Source of the DNA: JBGTFE01 sp036403235 | GTDB lineage: Bacteria; Acidobacteriota; Blastocatellia; Pyrinomonadales; Pyrinomonadaceae | Length of the DNA: 64,000 nt | Direction: 5' to 3' | Assembly (NCBI GenBank): GCA_036403235.1 | Contig: DASWRI010000015.1 | Coordinates: 98,194 to 162,193 of the forward strand | Shown here: one piece after another, positions 8,999 to 17,930 of the stretch | Position numbering within the stretch: the first letter of the stretch is position 1 | Layout of the letters: each line of letters starts with the position of its first letter | Translations under genes and position numbers: made by a program | Notes under the pieces: model-generated | The model's input: the letters and a program-made list of their open reading frames with translations, nothing else | The model's database searches: none | What the model was told of the DNA's origin: nothing

Positions 8999-10696
8999 AT
9001 GAAAATCAAATTTCCGGCTAAAGTTTTTCTCATCATTTTTTTCGCTTTTGTTTCGGCAGCTTCGGCGCAAATTCCGAAAACGAATTTCAATCGCAGTCGA
9101 ACTTACGACGTTCAGCATTACATCATTCGTCTCAGCTTTGACCGCGCCGCAAGACGGGTTTTCGGCGACACGACCGTTCAATTAAAACCGCTCCAAAACG
9201 ACTTCAAACAGCTCGAGCTCGATGCGGCGCAGATGAATTTCGAATCGGTCAAGCTTGAGCCTTCGGGCACGGATTTGCAATTTCGGCAAGCGGGCGAAAA
9301 AATCATCATCACGCTCGATAAAAATTATTCGCCGAACGATTCTATTTCCGTTCGATTAAAATATACGACCAACCCGGCCAAAGGCATCTATTTCGCGGAA
9401 GAAAGAGTCGATGAGGGAAAAGTCTTTCATTCCGCGCAAATCTGGACGCAGAACGAGCCGGAAAGAGCGCATTTCTGGTTTCCTTCCTACGATTTTCCCG
9501 ACGATAAAGCGACCAGCGAAGAATTTATAACCGTCGAAAAAGACGAAACCGCCATCGGGAACGGCGACTTGCGCGAAACGGTCGAAAACGCTGACGGCAC
9601 AAAAACTTTTCATTACAAAATGCCCGTCCGTCACGCCACTTACGTGACATCTTTCGTCGTCGGAAAATACGTAAAAGTCACCGACTCCTACAAAAAAATC
9701 CCGCTCACTTTTTACGTCTATCCCGGAAGCGAAGCGATTGCGCAGAGAGCTTTCGGAAAAACAAAAGAAATGATGCGTATTTATGAAGAATTAACCGGAA
9801 TCGATTTTCCGTTCAATAAATACGACCAGACGATTGTCGGCAATTTTGAGGAATTCAGCGCGATGGAAAACGTGACGGCGACGACATTATCCGACCGGGA
9901 CGTTTTTATGGCTCAATTTGACGGCACGCAGGGACTCGTCGAAGACGTCGTTTCGCACGAGCTGGCGCATTCGTGGTTCGGTAATCTCGTCACGTGCCGA
10001 AACTGGGCCGAGCTGTGGCTCAACGAAGGTTTTGCAACGTTTATGGAAGCCGCTTATCGCGAAAAAATGTACGGCCGCGAGCAGTATTTGGAAGCGATTA
10101 ATGAAGACGCGCTCGAACATTTTTCCGAAGATTTACCACGCGCCAAAAGACACGGGCTTTATAATCTTTTAGCCAAACCGGACGATTCGATTTTCGATAC
10201 GACGGCTTATCAAAAAGGCGGCGCGGTCATTCACACACTGCGCGAGACAATCGGCGATAAAGCTTTCTGGAAGGCGATAAACAGCTATCTCAAACGTCAT
10301 CAATTTGAAAACGTCGAGACGGCGGATTTGAAAAAAGCGATGGAAGACGCTTCGGGACAAAATCTCGATTGGTTTTTCGCTCAATGGGTTTACGGCGCCG
10401 GCTATCCGAAGCTCGAAATCGAGCCGGTTTTTTACGAGAAAGCAAAAACTTTAACGCTCAGAATCCGCCAGACTCAGAACGCGGACGAGCTCGTCCCGGC
10501 GGCGTTTATTATGCCGTTTGACGTTGAAGTGACGACCGAAAGTGGAGCGAAAACCGAAACGATTCGCATCAATAAGCGCGAGCAGGTTTTCTCAATCAAA
10601 GTCGACGGCCAGCCGAAAAACTTAGACTTTGATAAAAATCTGAAAATTCCTCTCAAAACCGTAAAAGTAAAACCGCTTGAGACGAGCGAAAAATAG
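8999..10696 (+). CDS. M1 family zinc aminopeptidase, short form
   Basis: 565 residues with signal peptide 1-23 (FAFVSAASA). An N-terminal beta-sandwich domain is followed by the substrate-anchoring motif in the variant form FSAMENV (usual GAMEN). The zinc site is HELAHSWFGN, with the third ligand Glu 18 residues later in NEGFATF. The protein stops soon after the catalytic and small beta domains and lacks the long ERAP1-like C-terminal domain of APN enzymes. It should release N-terminal residues from peptides outside the inner membrane. Its 3' end overlaps the read-through zone of the minus-strand riboswitch transcript described below. Confidence 0.92.
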   Translation: MKIKFPAKVFLIIFFAFVSAASAQIPKTNFNRSRTYDVQHYIIRLSFDRAARRVFGDTTVQLKPLQNDFKQLELDAAQMNFESVKLEPSGTDLQFRQAGEKIIITLDKNYSPNDSISVRLKYTTNPAKGIYFAEERVDEGKVFHSAQIWTQNEPERAHFWFPSYDFPDDKATSEEFITVEKDETAIGNGDLRETVENADGTKTFHYKMPVRHATYVTSFVVGKYVKVTDSYKKIPLTFYVYPGSEAIAQRAFGKTKEMMRIYEELTGIDFPFNKYDQTIVGNFEEFSAMENVTATTLSDRDVFMAQFDGTQGLVEDVVSHELAHSWFGNLVTCRNWAELWLNEGFATFMEAAYREKMYGREQYLEAINEDALEHFSEDLPRAKRHGLYNLLAKPDDSIFDTTAYQKGGAVIHTLRETIGDKAFWKAINSYLKRHQFENVETADLKKAMEDASGQNLDWFFAQWVYGAGYPKLEIEPVFYEKAKTLTLRIRQTQNADELVPAAFIMPFDVEVTTESGAKTETIRINKREQVFSIKVDGQPKNLDFDKNLKIPLKTVKVKPLETSEK

Positions 10697-10708
10697 AAAT
10701 CGCAAAAT

Positions 10709-10739
10709 AAAAAGTTCCGCCTTTTGAGCGGAACTTTTT
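10709..10739. terminator. Intrinsic terminator after the M1 aminopeptidase
   Basis: Stem AAAAAGTTCCGC / GCGGAACTTTTT (10709-10720, 10728-10739) with loop CTTTTGA and a T run. The symmetric A and T tracts let it act on both strands, so it could also end read-through from the riboswitch transcript on the minus strand. Confidence 0.85.
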
Positions 10740-10781
10740 TCTTTGAGAAGACCGGATGTCTCGTCTGATTTGTTGAAAAAT

Positions 10782-10992
10782 AAAAAAGCGCGAAGCACAC
10801 ACAAAATCGCGCCTAAAACGGCAAAACTTACTGTGCCTTCTTTGCTATGCCTACGAGGTTAGCTGCCGGGCTAGGGACAAAGAAGTTTCCCCGCGTCTCT
10901 TTCAGCTATGACGCTTCGCCCCTGTTTTATAATCGCTTATAAAACGTTGGTTCCCCCGCGCTGCTTCTAGTTTGAAACAACTTCGGCGATAA
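10782..10992 (-). ncRNA. ydaO/yuaA-type cyclic di-AMP riboswitch with terminator platform, no downstream gene
   Basis: On the minus strand the conserved pieces of the ydaO/yuaA class occur in order: ATCGCCGAAG (near 10990), GCGGGGGAACCA (10959-10948), GGGGCGAA, and then AGCCCGGCAGCTAACC with CTCGTAGGC (complement of about 10849-10871). An expression platform follows: hairpin GCGCGA / TCGCGC (10812-10788) and a T6 run, a classical terminator. Family knowledge: this class senses c-di-AMP and usually sits before cell-wall or ion-transport genes. Here no plus-sense reading frame of credible length follows on the minus strand. Read-through would run antisense into the end of the M1 aminopeptidase gene. 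Confidence 0.82.
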
Positions 10993-11008
10993 CTTTTCAA
11001 CAATCTAA

Positions 11009-11037
11009 AATATATCACCAAAAAATGAACTTTTCAA
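11009..11037 (-). promoter_or_regulatory. Sigma70-like promoter for the riboswitch RNA
   Basis: On the minus strand TTGAAA (11037-11032), a 17-nt spacer and TATATT (11014-11009) form a near-consensus promoter. It lies between the DUF420 stop and the riboswitch and puts the transcript start near 11002, just ahead of the aptamer. The RNA therefore need not depend on the oxidase operon upstream. Confidence 0.6.
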
Positions 11038-11054
11038 GGGTTGAATTAAAATTT

Positions 11055-11606
11055 TTATTTCGCGGAAAACAGTTGATAAAGCAAAAGATATACGGCAACT
11101 CCGCTGACCGATACATAAAGCCAAATCGGATATGCGTAGCGAACGACGCGTTTATGCCGGGCGAATTGTCCGGTAACGGCGAAAAACATCGCGCGCAGAA
11201 CGAGCGGCAGAACGACGAGCGACAGCAGAACGTGCGTCGCCAGCAGAAAAAGATAGGCGTAGCGAACAAAGCCTTCACCCGCAAATCGATTGGCCGGATT
11301 TGTCAGGTGATAGGTGACGTAACAAATCAAAAACAATCCGCCGAGCGCGAAGGAAATCGACATCATCAGGCGATGCGCTTCGATTTTTCCCGTTTTTATA
11401 AAAACCAAACCGAAAATTAAAGTAAAAGTCGTCAGAGTATTTATGAGACCGATGGCGTGCGCTAGATTTTTTGTCCACGCGCCCAAATCGAGCTTGTTCG
11501 GCAGACTGAGCAAAACGGCGACGACAATCGGAACGACGATGGAAATCGTGTTTATAAAAAGTCTGGAATTTTTTTCCTGATTAAGCGTTTCGACGCGTGC
11601 TGCCAT
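11055..11606 (-). CDS. DUF420 membrane protein (CtaM/YozB-like oxidase assembly factor)
   Basis: 183 residues with about five transmembrane segments. Conserved His occur in AHAIGLINT, EAHRLMM, CYVTYHL, LATHVLLS and RHKRVVRYAYPIWLY, the pattern of the DUF420 family. Members of this family sit with heme-copper oxidase genes, and CtaM in Firmicutes is needed for heme A oxidase maturation. Its start is 3 nt after the coxIII stop, so it is the last gene of the ctaB-coxIII-DUF420 unit. The assembly role is inferred from family and context. Confidence 0.85.
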   Translation of the reverse strand: MAARVETLNQEKNSRLFINTISIVVPIVVAVLLSLPNKLDLGAWTKNLAHAIGLINTLTTFTLIFGLVFIKTGKIEAHRLMMSISFALGGLFLICYVTYHLTNPANRFAGEGFVRYAYLFLLATHVLLSLVVLPLVLRAMFFAVTGQFARHKRVVRYAYPIWLYVSVSGVAVYLLLYQLFSAK

Positions 11607-11609
11607 AAA

Positions 11610-12329
11610 TTATTTATAAAACCCGAGCAGTGCAAACAAAACGAGCCAGAGCGCGTCCATAAAATGCCAGTACCAGCCGACGGTTTTTGAAATGCTCTGT
11701 CTTTTTTCCAGTTCGCTTTCCGAGGAAGTGACCTGCCACGTGCGCAAAACGATGTAACCGAGAATGATTATTCCGCCGATAACGTGAACGACGTGAACGG
11801 CGGTCATGATATAAAAAAATCCGGCGTAAGGATTGCTCTCGACATAAACGCCGCGTTTGACGAGCGCGAGCCACGCCAGAATCTGCGAAGAAATAAAAGC
11901 CGCGCCGAGAATCGTCGTCGCCAAAAGCCAGTTTTTCGCTTTTTGCTGTTGGGCCGCGTTCAGAGCTTTTTGGGCGAAGGTGTAGGTAAGGCTGCTGGCC
12001 AGGATTAAAACGGTACTTATCCAGATTTGAGCGGGCAAATTAAACGGTTTCCACTCGGGAGAACCGTTGGCCGAAGAGAAAATATACGCGCCGATTAAAA
12101 CGCTGAACGTCATCAAAACGACGAGCAGAAAAAACCACATTGCGATGCGGAATTTGTTTATCGCCGGCGCGTCCGTTCGCTCGGCAAAATCATTTTTCGG
12201 AAAATCGTCGTCGCCTCCGCCGCCTCCGCCGCGATTTTTTTGCCCGCCGTTTCCGAGCCCGCCGCTCATTTTCGCTTTAAGCCGCGCTTTTCTCGCCCTG
12301 ACATTAGTTTCGGCAGTTCCGATTTTCAT
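11610..12329 (-). CDS. Cytochrome c oxidase subunit III family protein
   Basis: 239 residues. A cytosolic N terminus of about 60 residues is basic and then Gly/Asp-rich (a run of six Gly near 34-39). About five transmembrane helices follow, with subunit III hallmarks: GAYIFSSANGSPEW, AVHVVHVIGGI and the C-terminal YWHFMDALWLVLFALL. It is the non-catalytic subunit of a heme-copper oxidase in the inner membrane. Subunits I and II are not in the window. Three-nucleotide gaps on both sides tie it to ctaB and the DUF420 gene. Confidence 0.9.
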   Translation of the reverse strand: MKIGTAETNVRARKARLKAKMSGGLGNGGQKNRGGGGGGDDDFPKNDFAERTDAPAINKFRIAMWFFLLVVLMTFSVLIGAYIFSSANGSPEWKPFNLPAQIWISTVLILASSLTYTFAQKALNAAQQQKAKNWLLATTILGAAFISSQILAWLALVKRGVYVESNPYAGFFYIMTAVHVVHVIGGIIILGYIVLRTWQVTSSESELEKRQSISKTVGWYWHFMDALWLVLFALLGFYK

Positions 12330-12332
12330 AAA

Positions 12333-13232
12333 TTAATGATTAAAAACCAAAAGGGCAAAAATGAGCGGCAGATAGAGAACCGAAACGAGCAGAAGTTTGC
12401 GCGCCTTTTCGACTGATTTGGCGCGCGCGGCTTGAATGCTGGCGGCTAAAAACCAAACCCAGAGCAGGCTTGCGCCGACCAGATAAATCAATCCGGCGAC
12501 GCCCAGAAAATACGGCGCGAGGCTGACCGGAAGAAGTAGAAGCGTAAAAATAACGATTTGCTGCGCCGTGATTTTCCCTTCCGGCTCGATGACCGGAAGC
12601 ATCAGAATTCCGGCTTTCGCGTATTGCTCGCGATACATCCAGGCAATCGCCAGAAAATGCGGAAACTGCCAGAGAAAAAGAAGCGCGAACAAAGCCCATG
12701 CGCCGAGCGTGATTTCGCCCGCCGAAGATGTATAGCCCATCAGCGGCGGCATCGCTCCGGGAATCGCGCCGATAGCGGTCGACATTGACGTTCTCGTCTT
12801 GAGCGGCGTGTACAGCAAAACGTAGCCGACAATCACGACCAGACCGAGAATCGCCGTTAATCCGTTGACCAGAAAGACGAGATAAATTTCGGCGATAAGA
12901 CACAGCAAAACGCCGAAAACAAGCGCTTCGGTCGGCGTTACGCGCTGCGTCGGGAGCGGGCGTTTGGCGGTGCGCTCCATTAGCAAATCGGTTTTGCGCT
13001 CCCAGACCTGATTGAGCGTCGCGACGCCGAAAGCAAGCAGCGTGATGCCAATCATCGCATTGACAAAGACCAGCACGTTAAAACCTTTGTCCGCACCGAG
13101 ATAAAATCCCGCCGCCGAGGTCAGAACGAGCATAAACGCGATGCGCGGTTTGGTCAGCTCAAAATACGCCGCGAGCTTTTCGCGCACTCCGACAACTTTT
13201 GTTTCCTGAATTTCTACTGTTGCAATGTCCAT
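12333..13232 (-). CDS. ctaB: Protoheme IX farnesyltransferase (heme O synthase)
   Basis: 299 residues and about nine transmembrane helices. The UbiA-type prenyltransferase motif is seen as NQVWERKTDLLMERTAKRPL near residues 75-95. A second conserved loop follows around TPLKTRTSMSTAIGAIPGAM, typical of CtaB/CyoE. It transfers a farnesyl group to heme b to make heme O for the terminal oxidase. It is the first gene of the minus-strand oxidase unit and divergent from the cytochrome c biogenesis genes, with about 230 bp between the starts. Confidence 0.94.
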   Translation of the reverse strand: MDIATVEIQETKVVGVREKLAAYFELTKPRIAFMLVLTSAAGFYLGADKGFNVLVFVNAMIGITLLAFGVATLNQVWERKTDLLMERTAKRPLPTQRVTPTEALVFGVLLCLIAEIYLVFLVNGLTAILGLVVIVGYVLLYTPLKTRTSMSTAIGAIPGAMPPLMGYTSSAGEITLGAWALFALLFLWQFPHFLAIAWMYREQYAKAGILMLPVIEPEGKITAQQIVIFTLLLLPVSLAPYFLGVAGLIYLVGASLLWVWFLAASIQAARAKSVEKARKLLLVSVLYLPLIFALLVFNH

Positions 13233-13461
13233 TAACTTTTCGGAGAAATTACAATCTTTATCAAAGAATAACGTTCAAGCCGCGAATTTCCAAATCTGTA
13301 AAGGCTTAGCTGAACTTCTTTTTTTCAAAAGCCAAACTAATTTTTAGCAAGATGACAAATAAATTTCGCTAAGATATGATTTTAAATCATTCGAACGTTT
13401 TCAAAATTAAAGTTAAGCATTTGTCAAAACTTTTTCGGTTTTGAAAACATCAAAGCAAAAG

Positions 13462-14964
13462 ATGTCGACAGCAGAAGAAACATTTAAAGAAAAGGCCGGA
13501 GAGTTTTCCAAGACAAAAACTCTGCCCGTCGTTGACCGCGTTCTGAATTTTTTAAGTTCGGTGCGCTTCGGCGTCGTTTTGCTCGTTATACTGGTTCTGC
13601 TGGCGTTTCTCGGTATGATAATCGTCCAGCAAAACGTCAACGGTTTTGAAACGTATTATCTGTCGCTGACGCCCGCCGAAAAAATCGTCTACGGCCGGCT
13701 CGGGCTTTTCGACATTTATCACAGCTGGTATTTTTATCTCTCGCTGCTCGTGCTTTCGCTTAACATCATTTTTGCTTCAATCGACCGTTTTCCTTCGGCG
13801 TGGACGTTTATTTCGCGCCCGAAGCTCGACGCATCGCGCCGGTGGCTTCTCGGACAAAAACAAAACGCCGTCATCAACATTCAAGGCGAAAACGAGCAAA
13901 TCGTTGCCGAAAAAATCAAAGATGTTTTCAAGCACCAGGGTTTTCGGACGACAATCACACAGAAAAAAGGCAAATTTTATGTTTTCGGCGAAATCGGCCG
14001 GTGGAATCGGCTCGGCGCTTATATCGTACACGTTTTCCTTTTGACTTTATTTTTAGGTCATTTCGTCGCGCTGACATCGGGTTTTGACGCCGACGTCAGG
14101 TTTATGCCCGGAATGACGACGAGCGAAATTCAGCTTATCGAATTTAATCTCGACAAACAGGAACGTTTTAACGTCGCTCTGCCTTTTACGATTACGTGCA
14201 CCGATATTCAGCAAAAATTGATAAATCCGGAAGCCGGAATCGATATCGGAAATACGATTGACTGGCGCACGCAAATCAAGATTGACGACCCGGCATACGG
14301 CCAAACCGTCGCCGACATTAGTCTTAACCGGCCTTTTACGTATCGCGGCTATCGATTTTTTCAGGCGAGCGCCATCACGCAGGGCAGCGCGCGGACGATG
14401 ACGCTCGAACTGACGCCGCAAAACGGCGGAGACGTCGTAAAAATCGATTTGGCGCGCGAAGGCTCGGCCGCTCTGCCCGACGGCACAAAAATTGATTACG
14501 AAGCGTTTTTCCCCGATTTTACATTCGTCAACGGCCAGCCCGACACGCGTTCGGCCGAATACAACAACCCGGCGGTCGTTTTAAACGTAACTCCGCCGGG
14601 CGGCGAGAAAAACCGCGTCTTTGCGTTTGCTCAAAAGCTGGCAGACAATATTCCGGTCGGAGCGCCGAAAGTCGGATACAAATGGCGTCTGGCGAGTTTT
14701 GAAAAAGCGCCGCTGGCGCACGTCCTGTCAATCAAATACGACCCGTTCAACGCCGCTTTCGTCGCCTGGTATATCGGCGGATTCGGTTTAATCGGCGCCT
14801 TGATTTTCGTGTTTTTCATTTCGCATAAACGCGTCTGGGCTTTGATTGATAAGCATAACGAAAACGATTTTGAAGTCGCATTGGGCGGCGAAACAAACAG
14901 AAATCAGATGGGTTTTGAAGATAAATTTAAGAAATTAACCTCAGAACTGGAATCAGTTTCATAA
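13462..14964 (+). CDS. resB: Cytochrome c biogenesis protein ResB
   Basis: 500 residues from ATG 13462. A TTG at 13441 would add seven residues and neither start has a clear ribosome site. Two transmembrane segments lie at about 40-70 and 90-115, a third near 195, then a long periplasmic domain and a final helix before the cytosolic tail. ResB-type features include the early FLSSVRFGVVLLVILVLLAF and the NRPFTYRGYRFFQAS segment. Together with CcsA it forms the system II machine that carries heme across the membrane and attaches it to apocytochrome c. The gap to ccsA is 12 nt. Confidence 0.9.
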   Translation: MSTAEETFKEKAGEFSKTKTLPVVDRVLNFLSSVRFGVVLLVILVLLAFLGMIIVQQNVNGFETYYLSLTPAEKIVYGRLGLFDIYHSWYFYLSLLVLSLNIIFASIDRFPSAWTFISRPKLDASRRWLLGQKQNAVINIQGENEQIVAEKIKDVFKHQGFRTTITQKKGKFYVFGEIGRWNRLGAYIVHVFLLTLFLGHFVALTSGFDADVRFMPGMTTSEIQLIEFNLDKQERFNVALPFTITCTDIQQKLINPEAGIDIGNTIDWRTQIKIDDPAYGQTVADISLNRPFTYRGYRFFQASAITQGSARTMTLELTPQNGGDVVKIDLAREGSAALPDGTKIDYEAFFPDFTFVNGQPDTRSAEYNNPAVVLNVTPPGGEKNRVFAFAQKLADNIPVGAPKVGYKWRLASFEKAPLAHVLSIKYDPFNAAFVAWYIGGFGLIGALIFVFFISHKRVWALIDKHNENDFEVALGGETNRNQMGFEDKFKKLTSELESVS

Positions 14965-14976
14965 AAGGAAAATGAT

Positions 14977-16584
14977 ATGGAAGAAGTAAGACGTATCGAA
15001 AATAATTCAACGTGGAAGGCTTATCTGCCCGCCATACTGGCAGTCGGCGGCGCATTTTTAATGCTCTTGACGCGAATCGAAATCGGAGCGGGCTTTATCT
15101 CCGACACGGCATTGATGATGCTTGCGCTCGCCTGCTACATTCTGGCGGCGCTGTTTCAACTGACAAATCTCTACGCGCCTTCTGAAATGGCACGAAAAAT
15201 CGGTTTGTGGAGCGGAACGCTCGGCGTTTTCTTTAATCTTTCGAGCTGGCTCGTGCGCTGGGTCGCGTCTTACAATTTTGAAATCGAACAGCTTCGCGCG
15301 AGCGGAAATATGGAATCGCCGTGGATGTTCAGATATATTCCGTTCGCCAATTTGTATGATTTGAGTCTCGCTTTCGCTTTCGGCGCGGGAATTACGACGC
15401 TGCTCGTGGCAAATCGCCGCAACTTTCAATTTTTGAGCGCGTTTACGCTTCCGCTCGCGGCTTTGATTTTGACGCTTGCCAGATTTATCGGCGGCGAGCA
15501 TTCGAATTTGATGCCGATTCTCGATTCTTACTGGCGTCCGATTCACGTCGGCGTCGCGTCTCTAAGCTACGGCGTCGCCTTGGTGTGTTTTGCGATTGCG
15601 GTCATTTATTTGCTGAAAGACAAAGTAAAAGTCGAAGCGATGGCGATTTGGTCGAGCGTTTTCGCGCTCGCCGTCATTGCGACCATCAGCAAATTTTCGG
15701 TTTTTACCGAATTCGTCTATCGCGCCGGACTTTTTACGCCTGCTCCGGCGGGCGGCAAACCGTTTTCCGCCTACTTTCGTCTCGATATTCCGTATGTCGG
15801 CGCGACGCTCGCTTTAGCCGGATTTTTGCTTCTCGGCGTTATCGTTTCGTTTCTCGTTTATCTTTATCAAAACAGCGAAACGGCAAAAACCGTCGGCCAC
15901 GTTTTGCTAAAGCTTTCGCTCGTCGTTCAAATCGCGGCCATCGCGCTTTTAGTTTCGGGCATAAAATCGACGACCGACGTTTATCCGAAGCTTCAGGCGC
16001 AGCTCGCCGCTAAGCCGTCTCAGTATTTGATTGTCGGAAAAGAAATCGGCTCACGTCAGGTTGCCGCGCAGCAGATGTCGGCTCAGGAGTTTGGCGCGCT
16101 GACGCCGACTCAGTTCGAGCAGTTTGCCAAACAGTCTCTACAGATGAACGGCAGCAAAATGTATCTCAGTCTGAACACGAATCCGGTCGAGCTGGCCGGT
16201 TTGATAACGGCTCTGGCGGGAACGTTTTTTGTAATTTTATTTGCTTTTCGAACCGACAAATTAATCGAGAGACTTCCTTCGCTCGATTCGCTCGACGGCT
16301 TGATGTATCGAACGGCGTGTCTCGCCTTTGCGGGCCTCGCGATGCTTTTGATTACGGGCGCGATTTGGGCGAACGAATCGTGGGGCCGGCCGTGGGGATT
16401 TGATTCGAAAGAAACCGGCGCGCTGGTCGCGTGGCTGACTTACGCCGCTTTTTTGCACACGCGCATCTCACGCGGCTGGAAGGGCAGAAGCTCGGCTTAT
16501 TTCGCCGTCATCGCCTTTTTGTTCGTGATTTTCACATATCTCGGCGTCAGCTATCTGCTTCCGGGACTACATAGCTACGCTTAG
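14977..16584 (+). CDS. ccsA: Cytochrome c biogenesis protein CcsA/ResC
   Basis: 535 residues with an AAGGAAA site upstream. It is a polytopic membrane protein of the heme-handling family. The WWD-type motif appears as WGRPWGFDSKET near 465-477 and conserved His lie in HVGVASLSYG and in the C-terminal TYAAFLHTR. An insert of about 80 residues around 335-415 (from STTDVYPKLQ to MYLSLNTNP) sits between helices and is longer than in minimal ResC proteins. The partner ResB is directly upstream. Confidence 0.9.
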   Translation: MEEVRRIENNSTWKAYLPAILAVGGAFLMLLTRIEIGAGFISDTALMMLALACYILAALFQLTNLYAPSEMARKIGLWSGTLGVFFNLSSWLVRWVASYNFEIEQLRASGNMESPWMFRYIPFANLYDLSLAFAFGAGITTLLVANRRNFQFLSAFTLPLAALILTLARFIGGEHSNLMPILDSYWRPIHVGVASLSYGVALVCFAIAVIYLLKDKVKVEAMAIWSSVFALAVIATISKFSVFTEFVYRAGLFTPAPAGGKPFSAYFRLDIPYVGATLALAGFLLLGVIVSFLVYLYQNSETAKTVGHVLLKLSLVVQIAAIALLVSGIKSTTDVYPKLQAQLAAKPSQYLIVGKEIGSRQVAAQQMSAQEFGALTPTQFEQFAKQSLQMNGSKMYLSLNTNPVELAGLITALAGTFFVILFAFRTDKLIERLPSLDSLDGLMYRTACLAFAGLAMLLITGAIWANESWGRPWGFDSKETGALVAWLTYAAFLHTRISRGWKGRSSAYFAVIAFLFVIFTYLGVSYLLPGLHSYA

Positions 16585-16655
16585 TTTTTGCAACAATTTT
16601 TTGTTTTAATCGTGAATTGAATCGTTTGCGGAAATCAGAAATCGGGGAGAAATTT

Positions 16656-17162
16656 ATGCGAAAATTATTAATCGGTTTAACCGGGCTGGCGCTGTGTTCG
16701 ATTTTCCTTTTCGGCTATTTCTTTGTTTTGCCGACCACATCGGCGCAGAAAGTCGCGCGGCTGCAATGGGAATACGCGTCGATTCGCGCGGTTTATTCGT
16801 TGACCCCGCCGACGGAAAGGCTAAACAGGATTTTCGGCGTGGCGGAAATTTGTTATTTGCAGGCGGCGGGCTGCAAAAGCGCCGAGGTCAGACACGAATT
16901 AAACTACGGCGAATTTCTGGTCGAGCGCGGATTGACGGAAACTTACGCGGCTCGCAAGCTTGCAGGGACGAGCGCCGGCGAAATCGCTTTCCAAAAAGCG
17001 CTCGCGCAACTCGGCAGCGATGGATGGGAAATTATCGGCGACCCGAATATAAAATTTGAATTTTTTAACGTCGATGATTACAACAAATACGAAAATAAAT
17101 CGCTTCTCGTCACCCGCGAAGACACAAAAGCCGTTTATTTCAAACGCGTGAAAGCTCAATAA
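16656..17162 (+). CDS. Membrane-anchored protein with DUF4177-like domain
   Basis: 168 residues from ATG 16656, chosen because GGGGAG lies just upstream. An in-frame start at 16617 lacks this. One signal anchor (ALCSIFLFGYFFVL) is followed by a small exported domain. The pattern LQWEYASIR near the start and ALAQLGSDGWEIIGDP later resembles DUF4177, whose members share a WEY and GWE signature. Two Cys (EICYLQAAGC) could interact with thiols or heme. It lies between ccsA and the TPR gene, so a role in cytochrome c maturation is possible but unproven. Confidence 0.65.
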   Translation: MRKLLIGLTGLALCSIFLFGYFFVLPTTSAQKVARLQWEYASIRAVYSLTPPTERLNRIFGVAEICYLQAAGCKSAEVRHELNYGEFLVERGLTETYAARKLAGTSAGEIAFQKALAQLGSDGWEIIGDPNIKFEFFNVDDYNKYENKSLLVTREDTKAVYFKRVKAQ

Positions 17163-17168
17163 GCATTA

Positions 17169-17870
17169 ATGAACAAAAATTATTTTCTCTTCGGCGCGGG
17201 CGGTTTGGTTATCGGTTTGATTATCGGTTTTATCGCCGCCAACACAATCAATCGGAACGCTTTCACGCAGCCGACGACAGCAGCGCAGAACGTTCCAATT
17301 TCAAATGCGCCGTTTCTAAACTCACAACCGAATTCGGCCGTTCAGACGACGCAAAGCGGAATGCTCGCACAGGTCAACGAGACGCTCGAAAAAGCCAAAA
17401 ACGAGCCTGATAATTTCGATGCGCAGGTTAAGGCCGGAGATATGTACGCGCAGATTCAAAAATTTGACAAAGCCGCCGAGTTTTACGAAAAAGCGCATAA
17501 AATAAAGCCCGACGATTATCAGACGATTGTTAATATCGGCAATACATTTTTTGATTCGAAGCAGTTTGAATCGGCGGAGAAATGGTATTCCGAGGCGCTC
17601 GCGAAAAATCCCGACGACGTCAACGTCCGAACGGATTTGGGCGTAACATTTGTCGAGCGCGCAAATCCCGATTTTGACCGCGCCGCCAGAGAATTTGAAA
17701 CTTCCCTGCAAAAAAATCCGCGCCACGAACCGACGCTTTACAATCTCGGGATAGCATATTTCAAAAAAGGAAATTCGGAAGAAGCGCAAAAAACACTGCA
17801 GCAGCTCGAAACCATAAATCCGCAAAGCCAATTAGCAACCAGACTGCGGCAGATAATTTCTCAAAATTAA
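17169..17870 (+). CDS. TPR-repeat protein with N-terminal membrane anchor
   Basis: 233 residues. A transmembrane segment at about 6-25 (FGAGGLVIGLIIGFIAAN) is followed by a polar linker. At least three tetratricopeptide repeats cover about 80-225, for example FDKAAEFYEKAHKIKPDDY and FESAEKWYSEALAKNPDDV. The arrangement (anchor plus periplasmic TPR at the end of a resB-ccsA cluster) resembles CcmH/NrfG-like chaperones that hold apocytochrome c. This is an inference from context. The gap to the preceding gene is 6 nt. Confidence 0.75.
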   Translation: MNKNYFLFGAGGLVIGLIIGFIAANTINRNAFTQPTTAAQNVPISNAPFLNSQPNSAVQTTQSGMLAQVNETLEKAKNEPDNFDAQVKAGDMYAQIQKFDKAAEFYEKAHKIKPDDYQTIVNIGNTFFDSKQFESAEKWYSEALAKNPDDVNVRTDLGVTFVERANPDFDRAAREFETSLQKNPRHEPTLYNLGIAYFKKGNSEEAQKTLQQLETINPQSQLATRLRQIISQN

Positions 17871-17872
17871 CG

Positions 17873-17923
17873 GAAAAGTGAAAAGTTTGAAGAAAAGATT
17901 TCTTCTTAAACTTTTCACTTTTC
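17873..17923. terminator. Bidirectional hairpin between convergent genes
   Basis: Arms GAAAAGTGAAAAGTTT (17873-17888) and AAACTTTTCACTTTTC (17908-17923) pair perfectly, with an inner GAAGAAAAGATTTCTTC hairpin. It lies between the TPR gene and the convergent 360-residue gene. Confidence 0.7.
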
Positions 17924-17930
17924 GCTTTCG

